From positions 1 to 58,357 of the forward strand of contig CALBNS010000051.1 in NCBI GenBank assembly GCA_937896665.1: DNA of 58,357 bases. The letters run 5' to 3'. The notes under the pieces were generated by a model. The model worked only from the letters and a program-made list of their open reading frames with translations. It was not told the DNA's origin and ran no database searches. The translations under genes and the position numbers were made by a program. Below are positions 18,143 to 26,774 of this stretch, piece by piece (positions within the stretch are counted from its first letter, which is position 1; the number at the start of each line of letters is the position of its first letter). The stretch is from an uncultured Clostridia bacterium. GTDB lineage: Bacteria; Bacillota; Clostridia; Lachnospirales; Lachnospiraceae.

Positions 18143-19900
18143 ATGTCAAATACAGGAAAAAAAGTAATTATGCTTGGAAATGAGGCAATTGCCCGTGGCG
18201 CATATGAAGCTGGAGTAAAAGTATCAGCTGCGTATCCGGGAACACCAAGCACAGAGATTAGTGAACAGATTGTAAAATATAAGGATAATATTTATGCGGA
18301 ATGGTCTCCGAATGAGAAAGTTGCGACAGAAGTTGCAATCGGAGCAAGTGTATCCGGTGTACGTGCAATGGCATGTATGAAGCATGTAGGACTTAATGTG
18401 GCATCAGACCCACTCTATACGGTATCTTACATGGGAGTAAATGGTGGATTGGTTCTGGTAGTTGCAGATGACCCGGGACTTTATAGTTCACAGAATGAAC
18501 AAGATACACGTATGGTCGCAAGAGCAGCTCAGGTACCGGTATTAGAACCATCTGACAGTATGGAAGCTAAAGAATTCATGAAGGCAGCATACGAAATCAG
18601 TGAGGCATTTGATAGGCCGGTCATTTTTAGAATAACAACAAGACTTGCGCATTCACAAGGGTTAGTAGAACTTTGTGACCGTGAAGAAGTAGAGGATAAG
18701 CCTTACATAAAAGACATTCGAAAAACTGTTATGATGCCGGGAAATGCAAAGCTTCGCCATGTGGAAATCGAAAAGCGAAACTTAGAACTGGCAGAGGCAG
18801 CAAATACACTGGCAATTAACACTGTAGAAATAAATGATACAAAAATCGGTGTGATAACAAGTGGTATTCCATACCAATATGTAAAAGAAGCATTGCCAAA
18901 TGCGTCCGTATTAAAGCTTGGAATGGTAAATCCTCTCCCGAGGAAACTTATTACAGAGTTTGCAGAAAAAGTTGATACGCTCTATATCGTTGAAGAATTG
19001 GATCCTGTGATTGAGGAACAAGTGAAATCCTGGGGGATTAAAGCAATAGGAAAAGAAATCTTCACAGTACAGGGTGAATATAGCGCAAATATGATTCGTA
19101 AAGCAATTGCAAAAGAAGAGTTAGACGTGAAGACACCGGCTGCAGCACCTTTAAGACCTCCGATTCTTTGTCCGGGCTGTCCGCACAGAAGTGTTTACTA
19201 TGTATTGAATAAATTGAAACTGCATGCAGCAGGTGATATTGGATGTTATACATTAGGCGCAGTTGCACCGTTAAGTGTTGTAGACACAACAATTTGTATG
19301 GGAGCGAGCATTTCCAGCCTTCACGGTATGGAAAAGGCGAAAGGAAAAGAATATATTAAGGACTGGGTAGCAGTAATTGGAGATTCTACATTTTTACATA
19401 CAGGCGTAAATTCTCTGATGAATATGGTGTACAACAAGGCAACTGGAACAGTTATGATTCTTGATAACTCAACAACCGGCATGACAGGTCATCAGGATCA
19501 TGCGGCAACAGGTAAAACATTGCTTGGAGAACCAACGTACGCAATCGATATTCCTGTACTTTGCAGAACTATGGGTGTAAAACATGTGATTGAAGTCAAC
19601 GCATTTGATATTGCGACACTAGAGAAGGTTGTAAAAGAAGAAGTTGCAAGAGACGAAGTATCGGTAATTATTACGAAAACTCCTTGCGTACTGCTTGATA
19701 AGTCAAAAAAACCAGTATATATTGCACATTCAGACAAATGTAAAAAGTGTGGTATGTGCATGAAACCGGGATGTCCGGCAATGACGAAAAATGCAGATGG
19801 AACCATTCATATTGACGATACAATGTGTACCGGTTGTGGATTATGTAAAACATTGTGTAAATTTGATGCAATCGGATTAGTAAAGGCAGGTGACAAATAA
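18143..19900 (+). CDS. iorA: Indolepyruvate:ferredoxin oxidoreductase, alpha subunit
   Basis: The large subunit of the oxygen-sensitive enzyme that oxidatively decarboxylates aryl pyruvates to aryl-acetyl-CoA with ferredoxin. In 585 residues: an N-terminal pyrimidine-binding-type domain (AAYPGTPSTEISEQIV), a thiamine-diphosphate segment (GDSTFLHTGVNSLMNMVYN with the downstream DNSTTGMTG), and a C-terminal pair of ferredoxin clusters (CKKCGMCMKPGCPA and CTGCGLCKTLCKFDA). Its stop overlaps the iorB start by one base. With the CoA ligase downstream it forms an aryl-acid or aromatic amino acid catabolic operon. Confidence 0.95.
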   Translation: MSNTGKKVIMLGNEAIARGAYEAGVKVSAAYPGTPSTEISEQIVKYKDNIYAEWSPNEKVATEVAIGASVSGVRAMACMKHVGLNVASDPLYTVSYMGVNGGLVLVVADDPGLYSSQNEQDTRMVARAAQVPVLEPSDSMEAKEFMKAAYEISEAFDRPVIFRITTRLAHSQGLVELCDREEVEDKPYIKDIRKTVMMPGNAKLRHVEIEKRNLELAEAANTLAINTVEINDTKIGVITSGIPYQYVKEALPNASVLKLGMVNPLPRKLITEFAEKVDTLYIVEELDPVIEEQVKSWGIKAIGKEIFTVQGEYSANMIRKAIAKEELDVKTPAAAPLRPPILCPGCPHRSVYYVLNKLKLHAAGDIGCYTLGAVAPLSVVDTTICMGASISSLHGMEKAKGKEYIKDWVAVIGDSTFLHTGVNSLMNMVYNKATGTVMILDNSTTGMTGHQDHAATGKTLLGEPTYAIDIPVLCRTMGVKHVIEVNAFDIATLEKVVKEEVARDEVSVIITKTPCVLLDKSKKPVYIAHSDKCKKCGMCMKPGCPAMTKNADGTIHIDDTMCTGCGLCKTLCKFDAIGLVKAGDK

Positions 19901-20475
19901 TGGCAGCAAAAAATATTATGATTGTAGGTGTAGGAGGACAGGGAACACTTCTTACAAGTAGAATTCTAGGAGGTCTGGCCATTGCAGCCGGATATGATGT
20001 GAAGCTTTCCGAAGTGCACGGTATGGCACAGCGAGGCGGAAGTGTGGTTACATTCGTTCGTTACGGTGAAAAGGTTGCGGAGCCAATCGTAGAAGAGGGA
20101 CAGGCAGATGTCATTATTGCATTTGAAAAACTGGAAGCTTTAAGATATTCCCATTTTCTGAAGAAAGAAGGAGCACTGATTATCAATGACTGGAGAATCG
20201 ATCCGATGCCGGTTGTAATCGGAGCGGCAGAGTATCCAGAAAACATTATTGAAAATCTTGCCAAAGAGCATAAAGTTTATACAGTTAATGCCACAGAGGA
20301 AGCAAAGGCACTTGGTAATTCCAGAGTATTTAATATGGTCGTGTTGGGAATTGCGGCACAGCATATGGATTTTGAAAAAGAATTATGGTACGAAGTAATT
20401 GAAAATACCGTTCCGCCAAAGACAATTGAAATTAACAAGAAAGCTTTTGACGTAGGGTATGGATTAAAAAATTAG
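19900..20475 (+). CDS. iorB: Indolepyruvate:ferredoxin oxidoreductase, beta subunit
   Basis: The small, gamma-type subunit of the oxidoreductase family (191 residues). It opens with IMIVGVGGQGTLLTSRILGG, a nucleotide-binding-like loop typical of these subunits, followed by EVHGMAQRGGSVVTFVRYG. It is needed for the complex with iorA, with which it shares the A of TAATG. The usual length is present and nothing odd is visible. Confidence 0.94.
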   Translation: MAAKNIMIVGVGGQGTLLTSRILGGLAIAAGYDVKLSEVHGMAQRGGSVVTFVRYGEKVAEPIVEEGQADVIIAFEKLEALRYSHFLKKEGALIINDWRIDPMPVVIGAAEYPENIIENLAKEHKVYTVNATEEAKALGNSRVFNMVVLGIAAQHMDFEKELWYEVIENTVPPKTIEINKKAFDVGYGLKN

Positions 20476-20488
20476 GAGGAGTTGTAAC

Positions 20489-21802
20489 ATGGAATGGGTA
20501 GAAAGATACAAAGATCCTGCAAAGGAATGTATGAGCAGGGATGAGATGACAGCCCTGCAGAGCGAGAGTTTGGTAAAGCAGGTAAAAAATGTTTATCAAA
20601 ATGTAACATTTTACAATAGAAAAATGAAAGAACTCGGTGTGGAACCGGGCGATATCAAAGGCATTGAAGATATTCATAAATTACCATTTACAACAAAAGA
20701 AGATTTGAGAGATAATTATCCATTTGGGCTTCTTGCAGTCCCGAAATCAAAGATTGCCAGGGTACAGGGAACTTCAGGAACAACCGGAAAACTGACACTC
20801 GCTTCGTATACAAAGAAAGATGCAGAACTCTGGGGGGAATGTGTAGCAAGATGTCTTGTTATGGCGGGTCTCACAGAGGAAGATGTTATCCATACATGTT
20901 ACGGCTATGGACTATTTTCAGGTGGTTTGGGAATTGACTTCGGTGCAAGACAGATGGGGGCGATGGTAGTTCCTATGTCAGCAGGAAACACACAGAGACA
21001 GATGATGTGTATGGAGGATTTTGGAGCGACAGCCATTGCATGTACACCTTCTTATGCACTGCATCTTGCAGAAGCACTCCGCGATGCAGGTGTTGTCGAG
21101 AGACTGAAATTAAAAGCAGGTATTCTCGGAGCAGAACCTTGGACGGTAGAGATGAGAAAGCAGATTGAAAGTATCCTCGGAATCAATTGTTTTGATATCT
21201 ATGGTCTGTGTGAAATCTTAGGACCGGGGGTTGCATGTGAATGCATCCACCATGAAGGTTTACACGTACATGAAGATTATTTTTATCCTGAAATTCTGAA
21301 TCCTCAGACAAATGCAGCATGTGCTGATGGAGAAAAGGGAGAACTTGTATTTACAACACTTACAAAAGAAGGTATGCCATTAATCCGCTACCGCACAAAG
21401 GACTTGACAAGTATCGACCACAGTACCTGTAAATGTGGAAGAACACTTCCTCGTATTTCGAAATTCAAAGGACGTACAGATGACATGAAGGTTATCCGTG
21501 GTGTCAATGTATTCCCGACACAGGTTGAAACAGCGCTTCTCAGTATGGGCGGTGATGTAGCACCTCACTACTTAATGATTGTAGACCGTGAAAATAACAT
21601 GGATAAACTCACTGTTATGGTAGAAGTAGATGAACGTTACTTCTCAGACGAAATTCGTGAATTAGAAGGACTCCGTAATAAAATTGCAGGTGTACTCAAA
21701 CAGGCACTTGGTATCGCTGTAAATGTAAAATTGGTAGAGCCTAAGACGATTGCACGTAGTGAAGGAAAAGCAAAACGTGTAATCGATAATAGAAATCTGT
21801 AA
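20489..21802 (+). CDS. paaK: Phenylacetate-CoA ligase
   Basis: An AMP-forming ligase that activates phenylacetate or a related aryl acid with CoA, or runs in reverse to conserve ATP from aryl-acetyl-CoA produced by iorAB. It carries the P-loop QGTSGTTGKLTLASYTKKD, GILGAEPWTVEMRK, YGLCEILGPGVACEC and the C-terminal YRTKDLTSID and GRTDDMKVIRGVNVFPTQVE. Its 437 residues are full length. In fermenters, iorAB with this ligase usually channels aromatic amino acids to aryl acetates; the exact substrate here is inference. Confidence 0.93.
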   Translation: MEWVERYKDPAKECMSRDEMTALQSESLVKQVKNVYQNVTFYNRKMKELGVEPGDIKGIEDIHKLPFTTKEDLRDNYPFGLLAVPKSKIARVQGTSGTTGKLTLASYTKKDAELWGECVARCLVMAGLTEEDVIHTCYGYGLFSGGLGIDFGARQMGAMVVPMSAGNTQRQMMCMEDFGATAIACTPSYALHLAEALRDAGVVERLKLKAGILGAEPWTVEMRKQIESILGINCFDIYGLCEILGPGVACECIHHEGLHVHEDYFYPEILNPQTNAACADGEKGELVFTTLTKEGMPLIRYRTKDLTSIDHSTCKCGRTLPRISKFKGRTDDMKVIRGVNVFPTQVETALLSMGGDVAPHYLMIVDRENNMDKLTVMVEVDERYFSDEIRELEGLRNKIAGVLKQALGIAVNVKLVEPKTIARSEGKAKRVIDNRNL

Positions 21803-21818
21803 GAGGGAGGAACAGAAA

Positions 21819-22250
21819 ATGACAATTAAACAATTATCCGTATTTTTGGAAAATAGAGAAGGACGTCTTGATGAAGTGTTAAACACACTTGGTGCAAACA
21901 ATGTAAATATTGTTGCCCTCAGTCTTGCAGATACAGCAGATTATGGGATGCTTCGTATGATTGTTTCTGATCCGCAAAAGGGAAGAGCTGTATTAAAAGA
22001 GGCAGGAATTACTTCCATGCTTACTGATGTAGTGGCTCTGCGCGTTCCTCATGCGGCAGGTTCACTTAGTAAAGCAATGCATGAACTGATGTCGGGAGGG
22101 GTAAATGTAGAGTATATGTATGCATTTGCAAACGGAGCGGATGCTTCGGCAGTTTTAAAATCAGATGCTCCGGAAAAAGTTGTTGCAATCTTAAGAAAAA
22201 ATGGATTTGATGTCTGGGGAGCAGACGAAGCATATCATGCAAACTGCTAA
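21819..22250 (+). CDS. Tandem ACT-domain amino-acid-binding protein
   Basis: A 143-residue protein made of two ACT domains and no catalytic part: the first begins IKQLSVFLENREGRLDEVLN, the second HAAGSLSKAMHELMSGGVNV. ACT pairs bind amino acids, so it is probably a ligand sensor for the iorAB-paaK operon of which it is the last gene. An ACT protein at this position is common in clostridia. How it signals is not visible. Confidence 0.88.
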   Translation: MTIKQLSVFLENREGRLDEVLNTLGANNVNIVALSLADTADYGMLRMIVSDPQKGRAVLKEAGITSMLTDVVALRVPHAAGSLSKAMHELMSGGVNVEYMYAFANGADASAVLKSDAPEKVVAILRKNGFDVWGADEAYHANC

Positions 22251-22267
22251 TAAAGGAAGACAAAAAG

Positions 22268-22298
22268 AATGGAGCTGCCGTATGGCAACTCCATTTTT
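22268..22298 (+). terminator. Rho-independent terminator of the ior operon
   Basis: AATGGAG (22268-22274) pairs with CTCCATT (22289-22295), with inner TGCC/GGCA pairing, followed by a T-run to 22298. Confidence 0.85.
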
Positions 22299-22380
22299 AA
22301 TCTCATTCAAATACTGCTTTTTAAATATAAAAATTAATCTATCAAATTTACATACATAAAAGGCACATCTAAAAATCTGA

Positions 22381-22581
22381 TTAAAGTCTTACTACGTTGA
22401 TAGCCTGTGGTCCTTTAGCGCCTTCAGTGATTTCAAACTCTACTGCCTGGCCTTCTTCTAAAGTTTTGAATCCTTCCATATTTAAGCCTGTGAAGTGAAC
22501 GAATACATCGTTTCCTGCTTCATCAGAGATGAATCCATAACCTTTTTGGTTGTTAAACCACTTTACTGTACCTTTGTTCAT
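22381..22581 (-). CDS. cspA: Cold-shock protein (CspA family)
   Basis: A 66-residue single cold-shock domain that binds single-stranded RNA and DNA as an RNA chaperone. Both nucleic-acid motifs are present: KWFNNQKGYGFI (RNP1, with KGYGFI) and DVFVHFTG (RNP2). It is monocistronic. The AT-rich 217-nt stretch between it and ptsH holds its own promoter and presumably a long 5' leader, as is usual for these genes, though I cannot confirm the leader fold. Confidence 0.95.
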   Translation of the reverse strand: MNKGTVKWFNNQKGYGFISDEAGNDVFVHFTGLNMEGFKTLEEGQAVEFEITEGAKGPQAINVVRL

Positions 22582-22715
22582 GTTGATACCTCCATAAAAT
22601 ATAAATAATAAATTAAGTATTTTCCTATCGAAAATACTCTGTCAGAGTAGCATAGTTGGTTATAAATGTCAATGAGTAAAAAACTCTGAAAAATTAAAAA
22701 AATGCATAAATTCTA

Positions 22716-22744
22716 TTGAAAAACGAACAAAAGTATTAGATAAT
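22716..22744 (+). promoter_or_regulatory. Promoter of ptsH-ptsI
   Basis: TTGAAA (22716-22721), a 17-nt spacer, GATAAT (22739-22744), 54 nt before the ptsH start. Ten of twelve hexamer positions match consensus. Confidence 0.7.
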
Positions 22745-22798
22745 GTGTAGATAGAGAGATTCTCAAAAAAAGCTTAGGGAAAGAAAAGGAGAAGTACA

Positions 22799-23056
22799 AT
22801 GAAAGAATTTAATTTTGTAGTAAAAGATGAGTTAGGAATTCACGCAAGACCAGCAGGATTACTGGTAAAAGAAGCAGCTAAATTCCAATCAACAATTAAG
22901 ATCAATAAAGGAGAAAAAGCAGCTGACGCAAAAAGACTTTTTGCAGTTATGGGATTGGCTGTAAAACAGAACGACGAAGTCGTGATTTCAGCAGAAGGTG
23001 CTGATGAAGCAGAAGCAATCGCAGCTATGGAAGTATTCTTCAATGAAAATTTATAA
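22799..23056 (+). CDS. ptsH: Phosphocarrier protein HPr (Arg at position 46)
   Basis: Carries phosphate from Enzyme I to sugar-specific PTS components. The active-site His15 sits in LGIHARPAG and the length (85) is standard. Oddly, the regulatory serine that HPr kinase phosphorylates in Firmicutes (Ser46 in KSIMGVM) is replaced: the aligned segment here reads DAKRLFAVMGLAV with Arg at 46. This copy should therefore be blind to HPr kinase and unable to act as the CcpA corepressor through Ser46. It sits 33 nt upstream of ptsI. Confidence 0.92.
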   Translation: MKEFNFVVKDELGIHARPAGLLVKEAAKFQSTIKINKGEKAADAKRLFAVMGLAVKQNDEVVISAEGADEAEAIAAMEVFFNENL

Positions 23057-23089
23057 GATTTGCAAAATAAATGAAGGAATGGTAAAACT

Positions 23090-24712
23090 ATGATTACATT
23101 GACAGGTAAAAGCGTATTTGGTGGTGTATCAATTGGTAAGATTGCTTTTTATAAGAGAGAAGATCAGCAGATTAAAAGATGGCGTGTAGAGGATACTGCA
23201 AGCGAAGTAAAGCGTTTTGAAGATGCGAGAGAGACTGCTGTAAATGAATTACATGCATTATATGAAAAAGCGATTGCAGATGTTGGTGAAGCAAATGCCA
23301 TGATTTTTGAAATCCATCAGATGATGCTTGAAGATTTAGATTATATCGAATCGATTAATAACATCATCACAGGGGAAGAAGTAAACGCAGAATATGCCGT
23401 CTTAACAACTGCAGATAATTTTGCAGCAATGTTCTCTGCAATGGACGATGCTTATATGCAGGGACGCGCAGCCGATGTTAAAGATGTCTCTGAACGTATT
23501 CTTAATATTTTAACAGGTGTAGACAGAACAGGATTTTCAACAGACGAACCAGTGATTATTGCAGCAGACGATTTGGTACCAAGTGAAACAGTTCAGCTTG
23601 ACAAGGACAAAGTATTGGGATTTGCAACAATGTATGGTTCTGCAAACTCACATACAGCAATTCTTGCAAGAACAATGAATATTCCGGCAATTATTGGTCT
23701 TGGTGAGGAATTAAAACAGGAATATGATAATGCATTTGCAATCATTGACGGTTTTGATGGGAAGATTTACATTGATCCAGACGAAGAGACCCTGGAAGCA
23801 ATGATGAAGAAAAAAGCGGAAGACCGTGAAAGAAAGCTCTTATTGGAGCAATTAAAAGGAAAAGAGAACGTAACCTTAAGCGGACAAAAGATTAATATTT
23901 ATGCGAATATTGGCAATAGTTCTGATGTAGGTGCAGTTCTTAAGAATGATGCCGGTGGAATTGGTTTATTCCGAAGCGAATTCTTATACTTAGAGAATGA
24001 TACATATCCAACAGAAGAGCAGCAGTTTGCTGTATATAAAACGGTTGCACAGAACATGGCTGGCAAAAGAGTTATTATCAGAACGTTGGATATTGGTGCA
24101 GATAAACAGGCAGATTACTTTAATCTTCCACACGAGGAGAACCCGGCACTCGGTTACAGAGCGATTCGTATTTGCCTAACACAGCCGGATATCTTTAAGA
24201 CACAGTTACGTGCTTTATATCGTGCATCTGCATATGGACAGATTGCCATCATGTTCCCTATGATTATTTCTGTTCAAGAAGTAAAACGTATTAAGGAAAT
24301 TTTGAAAGAAGTTGAAGCAGAATTACGTGCAGAGGGTATTCCTTTCCGTGAGAACATTGAAATAGGTGTTATGATTGAGACACCGGCAGCAGTTATGGTA
24401 AGCCGTGAACTTGCAAAAGAGGTAGATTTCTTTAGCGTTGGTACAAATGATTTGACTCAATATACATTGGCAATCGACAGACAAAATCCAAAATTGGATG
24501 ATTTTTACGATCCACATCATCCTGCAGTACTTTCTATGATAAAAATGGCAGCAGACAACGCACATGCCGAAGGAAAATGGATTGGAATTTGTGGAGAATT
24601 AGGAGCTGATTTAGAGCTCACAGAAACATTCCTTGAAATGGGAATTGATGAACTTTCTGTATCTCCATCTATGATTCTGCCACTTCGTAAGAAGGTTAGA
24701 GAAACAAAATAG
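23090..24712 (+). CDS. ptsI: Phosphoenolpyruvate-protein phosphotransferase (Enzyme I)
   Basis: First PTS enzyme: autophosphorylates from PEP and passes phosphate to HPr. The phosphohistidine is in YGSANSHTAILARTMNIPAI; the PEP-binding barrel includes GGIGLFRSEFLYL, RTLDIGADKQ, EIGVMIETPAA and the GICGELGAD cysteine loop. Its 540 residues are slightly short of the usual ~570, but all domains are present. It lies 33 nt after ptsH, presumably one operon. Confidence 0.96.
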   Translation: MITLTGKSVFGGVSIGKIAFYKREDQQIKRWRVEDTASEVKRFEDARETAVNELHALYEKAIADVGEANAMIFEIHQMMLEDLDYIESINNIITGEEVNAEYAVLTTADNFAAMFSAMDDAYMQGRAADVKDVSERILNILTGVDRTGFSTDEPVIIAADDLVPSETVQLDKDKVLGFATMYGSANSHTAILARTMNIPAIIGLGEELKQEYDNAFAIIDGFDGKIYIDPDEETLEAMMKKKAEDRERKLLLEQLKGKENVTLSGQKINIYANIGNSSDVGAVLKNDAGGIGLFRSEFLYLENDTYPTEEQQFAVYKTVAQNMAGKRVIIRTLDIGADKQADYFNLPHEENPALGYRAIRICLTQPDIFKTQLRALYRASAYGQIAIMFPMIISVQEVKRIKEILKEVEAELRAEGIPFRENIEIGVMIETPAAVMVSRELAKEVDFFSVGTNDLTQYTLAIDRQNPKLDDFYDPHHPAVLSMIKMAADNAHAEGKWIGICGELGADLELTETFLEMGIDELSVSPSMILPLRKKVRETK

Positions 24713-24735
24713 ATAAGGTATAAAAGGAGAATAGG

Positions 24736-26130
24736 ATGTTAGAAAAATTGTTTAAACTGAAACAGAACAATACGGATGTCAAGACAGAAGTTTTGGCTGG
24801 TATTACATCATTTATGACGATGGCTTATATTTTGGCGGTAAATCCAAGTATCCTGTCTGCAACAGGCATGGATCAAGGAGCTGTGTTTACAGCGACAGCA
24901 CTTGCAGCTTGTCTGGGTACTCTGCTGATGGCACTATTTGCAAACTATCCTTTTGCACTTGCACCAGGTATGGGACTGAATGCGTATTTTGCATATACAG
25001 TTGTGTTGAAAATGGGATATTCATGGCAGGTAGCTCTGGCAGCAGTATTCGTGGAAGGACTTGTTTTTATTCTTTTATCAGTGACAAATGTAAGAGAAGC
25101 AATTTTCAATGCCATTCCGTTGAATCTGAAATCAGCAGTTAGTGTCGGAATTGGACTTTTCATTGCATTTATTGGTTTACAGAATGCTAAGATTGTAATT
25201 GGCGGGTCTACACTGGTTGGACTGTTTTCACTCGACGGATACAATGAGATATTGGGGGCAGATGCTGCTGTAAAGGCAACCATGAATGATGTTGGAATTA
25301 CGGTAATACTTGCAATTATAGGTGTACTCATCACAGCAATTATGGTTGTGAAGAATGTAAAAGGTAATATACTCTGGGGAATTTTGATTACATGGATTCT
25401 TGGAATCATCTGCGAATTGACAGGACTTTATGTACCGAGTCCAGAACTTGGAATGTATAGTCTTCTTCCGAACTTCAGCAATGGTATTTCGGTACCGTCA
25501 TTGAGTCCGATTTTTGCAAAAATGAGCTTTTCGGGTGTTAAAATTGGAGAATTTGTTGTAGTAGTATTTGCATTTTTATTTGTCGATATTTTTGATACAC
25601 TCGGAACACTTATTGGTGTTTCAACAAAAGCAGGAATGCTTGATAAAGATGGAAAACTTCCACGTATCAAAGGTGCTTTGATGGCAGATGCAGTTGCAAC
25701 GACAGCAGGTGCTGTTCTTGGAACATCAACAGTTACAACGTTTGTAGAGAGTGCATCAGGCGTATCAGAAGGCGGACGTACTGGTCTTACTTCTGTAACG
25801 ACAGCAATTTTATTTGCATTATCACTGTTATTATCACCAATATTCTTGGCTATTCCGTCTTTTGCGACTGCACCGGCTTTGATTATTGTTGGTTTCTACA
25901 TGGTAACAAATGTAGTGCGTATCAACTTTGAAGATTATGCAGAAGGAATTCCATGTTTTATCTGTATAGTAGCTATGGCATTCTTCTATAGTATTTCAGA
26001 AGGAATTGCAATGGGAGTAATCTCATATGTAGTGATTTGTACAGTGACAGGAAAAGCAAAAGAGAAAAAGCTGAGTCCATTGATGTACGTGTTAGCAGTT
26101 CTATTCGTACTAAAATATTTCTTGTTATAA
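24736..26130 (+). CDS. NCS2-family purine permease (guanine/hypoxanthine type)
   Basis: A 464-residue polytopic transporter of the AzgA/PbuG branch, importing hypoxanthine, guanine or adenine with protons. Diagnostic segments are ITSFMTMAYILAVNPSIL near the N-terminus, GMGLNAYFAY, DIFDTLGTLIGVSTKAGM, and GTSTVTTFVESASGVSEGGR. It follows ptsI by 23 nt and is followed by a strong terminator, so it may be read from the pts promoter. I saw no purine riboswitch between the two. Confidence 0.92.
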   Translation: MLEKLFKLKQNNTDVKTEVLAGITSFMTMAYILAVNPSILSATGMDQGAVFTATALAACLGTLLMALFANYPFALAPGMGLNAYFAYTVVLKMGYSWQVALAAVFVEGLVFILLSVTNVREAIFNAIPLNLKSAVSVGIGLFIAFIGLQNAKIVIGGSTLVGLFSLDGYNEILGADAAVKATMNDVGITVILAIIGVLITAIMVVKNVKGNILWGILITWILGIICELTGLYVPSPELGMYSLLPNFSNGISVPSLSPIFAKMSFSGVKIGEFVVVVFAFLFVDIFDTLGTLIGVSTKAGMLDKDGKLPRIKGALMADAVATTAGAVLGTSTVTTFVESASGVSEGGRTGLTSVTTAILFALSLLLSPIFLAIPSFATAPALIIVGFYMVTNVVRINFEDYAEGIPCFICIVAMAFFYSISEGIAMGVISYVVICTVTGKAKEKKLSPLMYVLAVLFVLKYFLL

Positions 26131-26151
26131 GATGAAATAGAAACATATAAG

Positions 26152-26182
26152 AAGGAGTGAGAGTTTTTGTATCTCACTCCTT
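26152..26182. terminator. Terminator after the purine permease
   Basis: Perfect 11-bp stem (26152-26162 against 26172-26182), 9-nt loop, T-run after. It lies between convergent genes and also serves the split substrate-binding-protein gene on the minus strand. Confidence 0.88.
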
Positions 26183-26200
26183 TTACTAACTTAAAAGATA

Positions 26201-26774
26201 CTATTTCCCTGCCGCTTTCTTGGCAAATTCAGTCGTTACAAGATCTTTATATGGAGCACGTTTCGTAAGTTCTCCGGCCGTCTCTAAGATGTCTTGCAGT
26301 AACTCGAAACTTTCAGGTTGAAAAATTAAGTCAGTTTTCCAGGTATCCTGATCATAATAGCGAGTTACAATAGTTGTAATCGTCTGCAAATCTGTTTCAG
26401 AAAACTGTGGTGCAATCACTTTGGCAATCTCTGCTGGTGTATGTGACTGCACGTAATCCATACCTTTTTGTAAGGCATTTGTAAAGCCCTGAATTACATC
26501 AGAATTCTTTTCGATATAACTTTTCTTTGCAGAAAATGCTGTGTATGGGACATAGCCACTGTCTGTTCCAAGTGAAGCAGCTACGTAACCCTTTCCTGCA
26601 AGCTCGAGAGTTGTGGCGTGTGGCTCGAATTCTACGGTAAAGTCCCCCTGCCCCTCGGAAAAGGCCGCGGCCGTAGAACCAAAATCGATATTCTGGTTAA
26701 TGGTTAAGTCTTTGGCTGGGTCAATTCCATTTTGTTTTAAGATATATTCAAAAACCATCTGTGGCATACCACCT
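26201..26774 (-). pseudogene. 3' half of an ABC substrate-binding protein gene split by the integrated element
   Basis: The C-terminal ~190 residues of an NMT1/SsuA/ThiY-like solute-binding lipoprotein, starting GGMPQMVFEYILKQNGIDPA. The 5' half lies 14.3 kb away at 41093-41525. Joining the two across the shared CACCT gives 1002 nt, an unbroken 333-residue protein with the family motif GGRKGGMPQ exactly at the seam. The frame here could still begin at a GTG (26782) formed by element sequence, but it lacks the signal peptide and half the binding cleft, so it should be inactive. The intact gene was apparently an orphan binding protein, with no permease or ATPase beside it. Confidence 0.92.
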
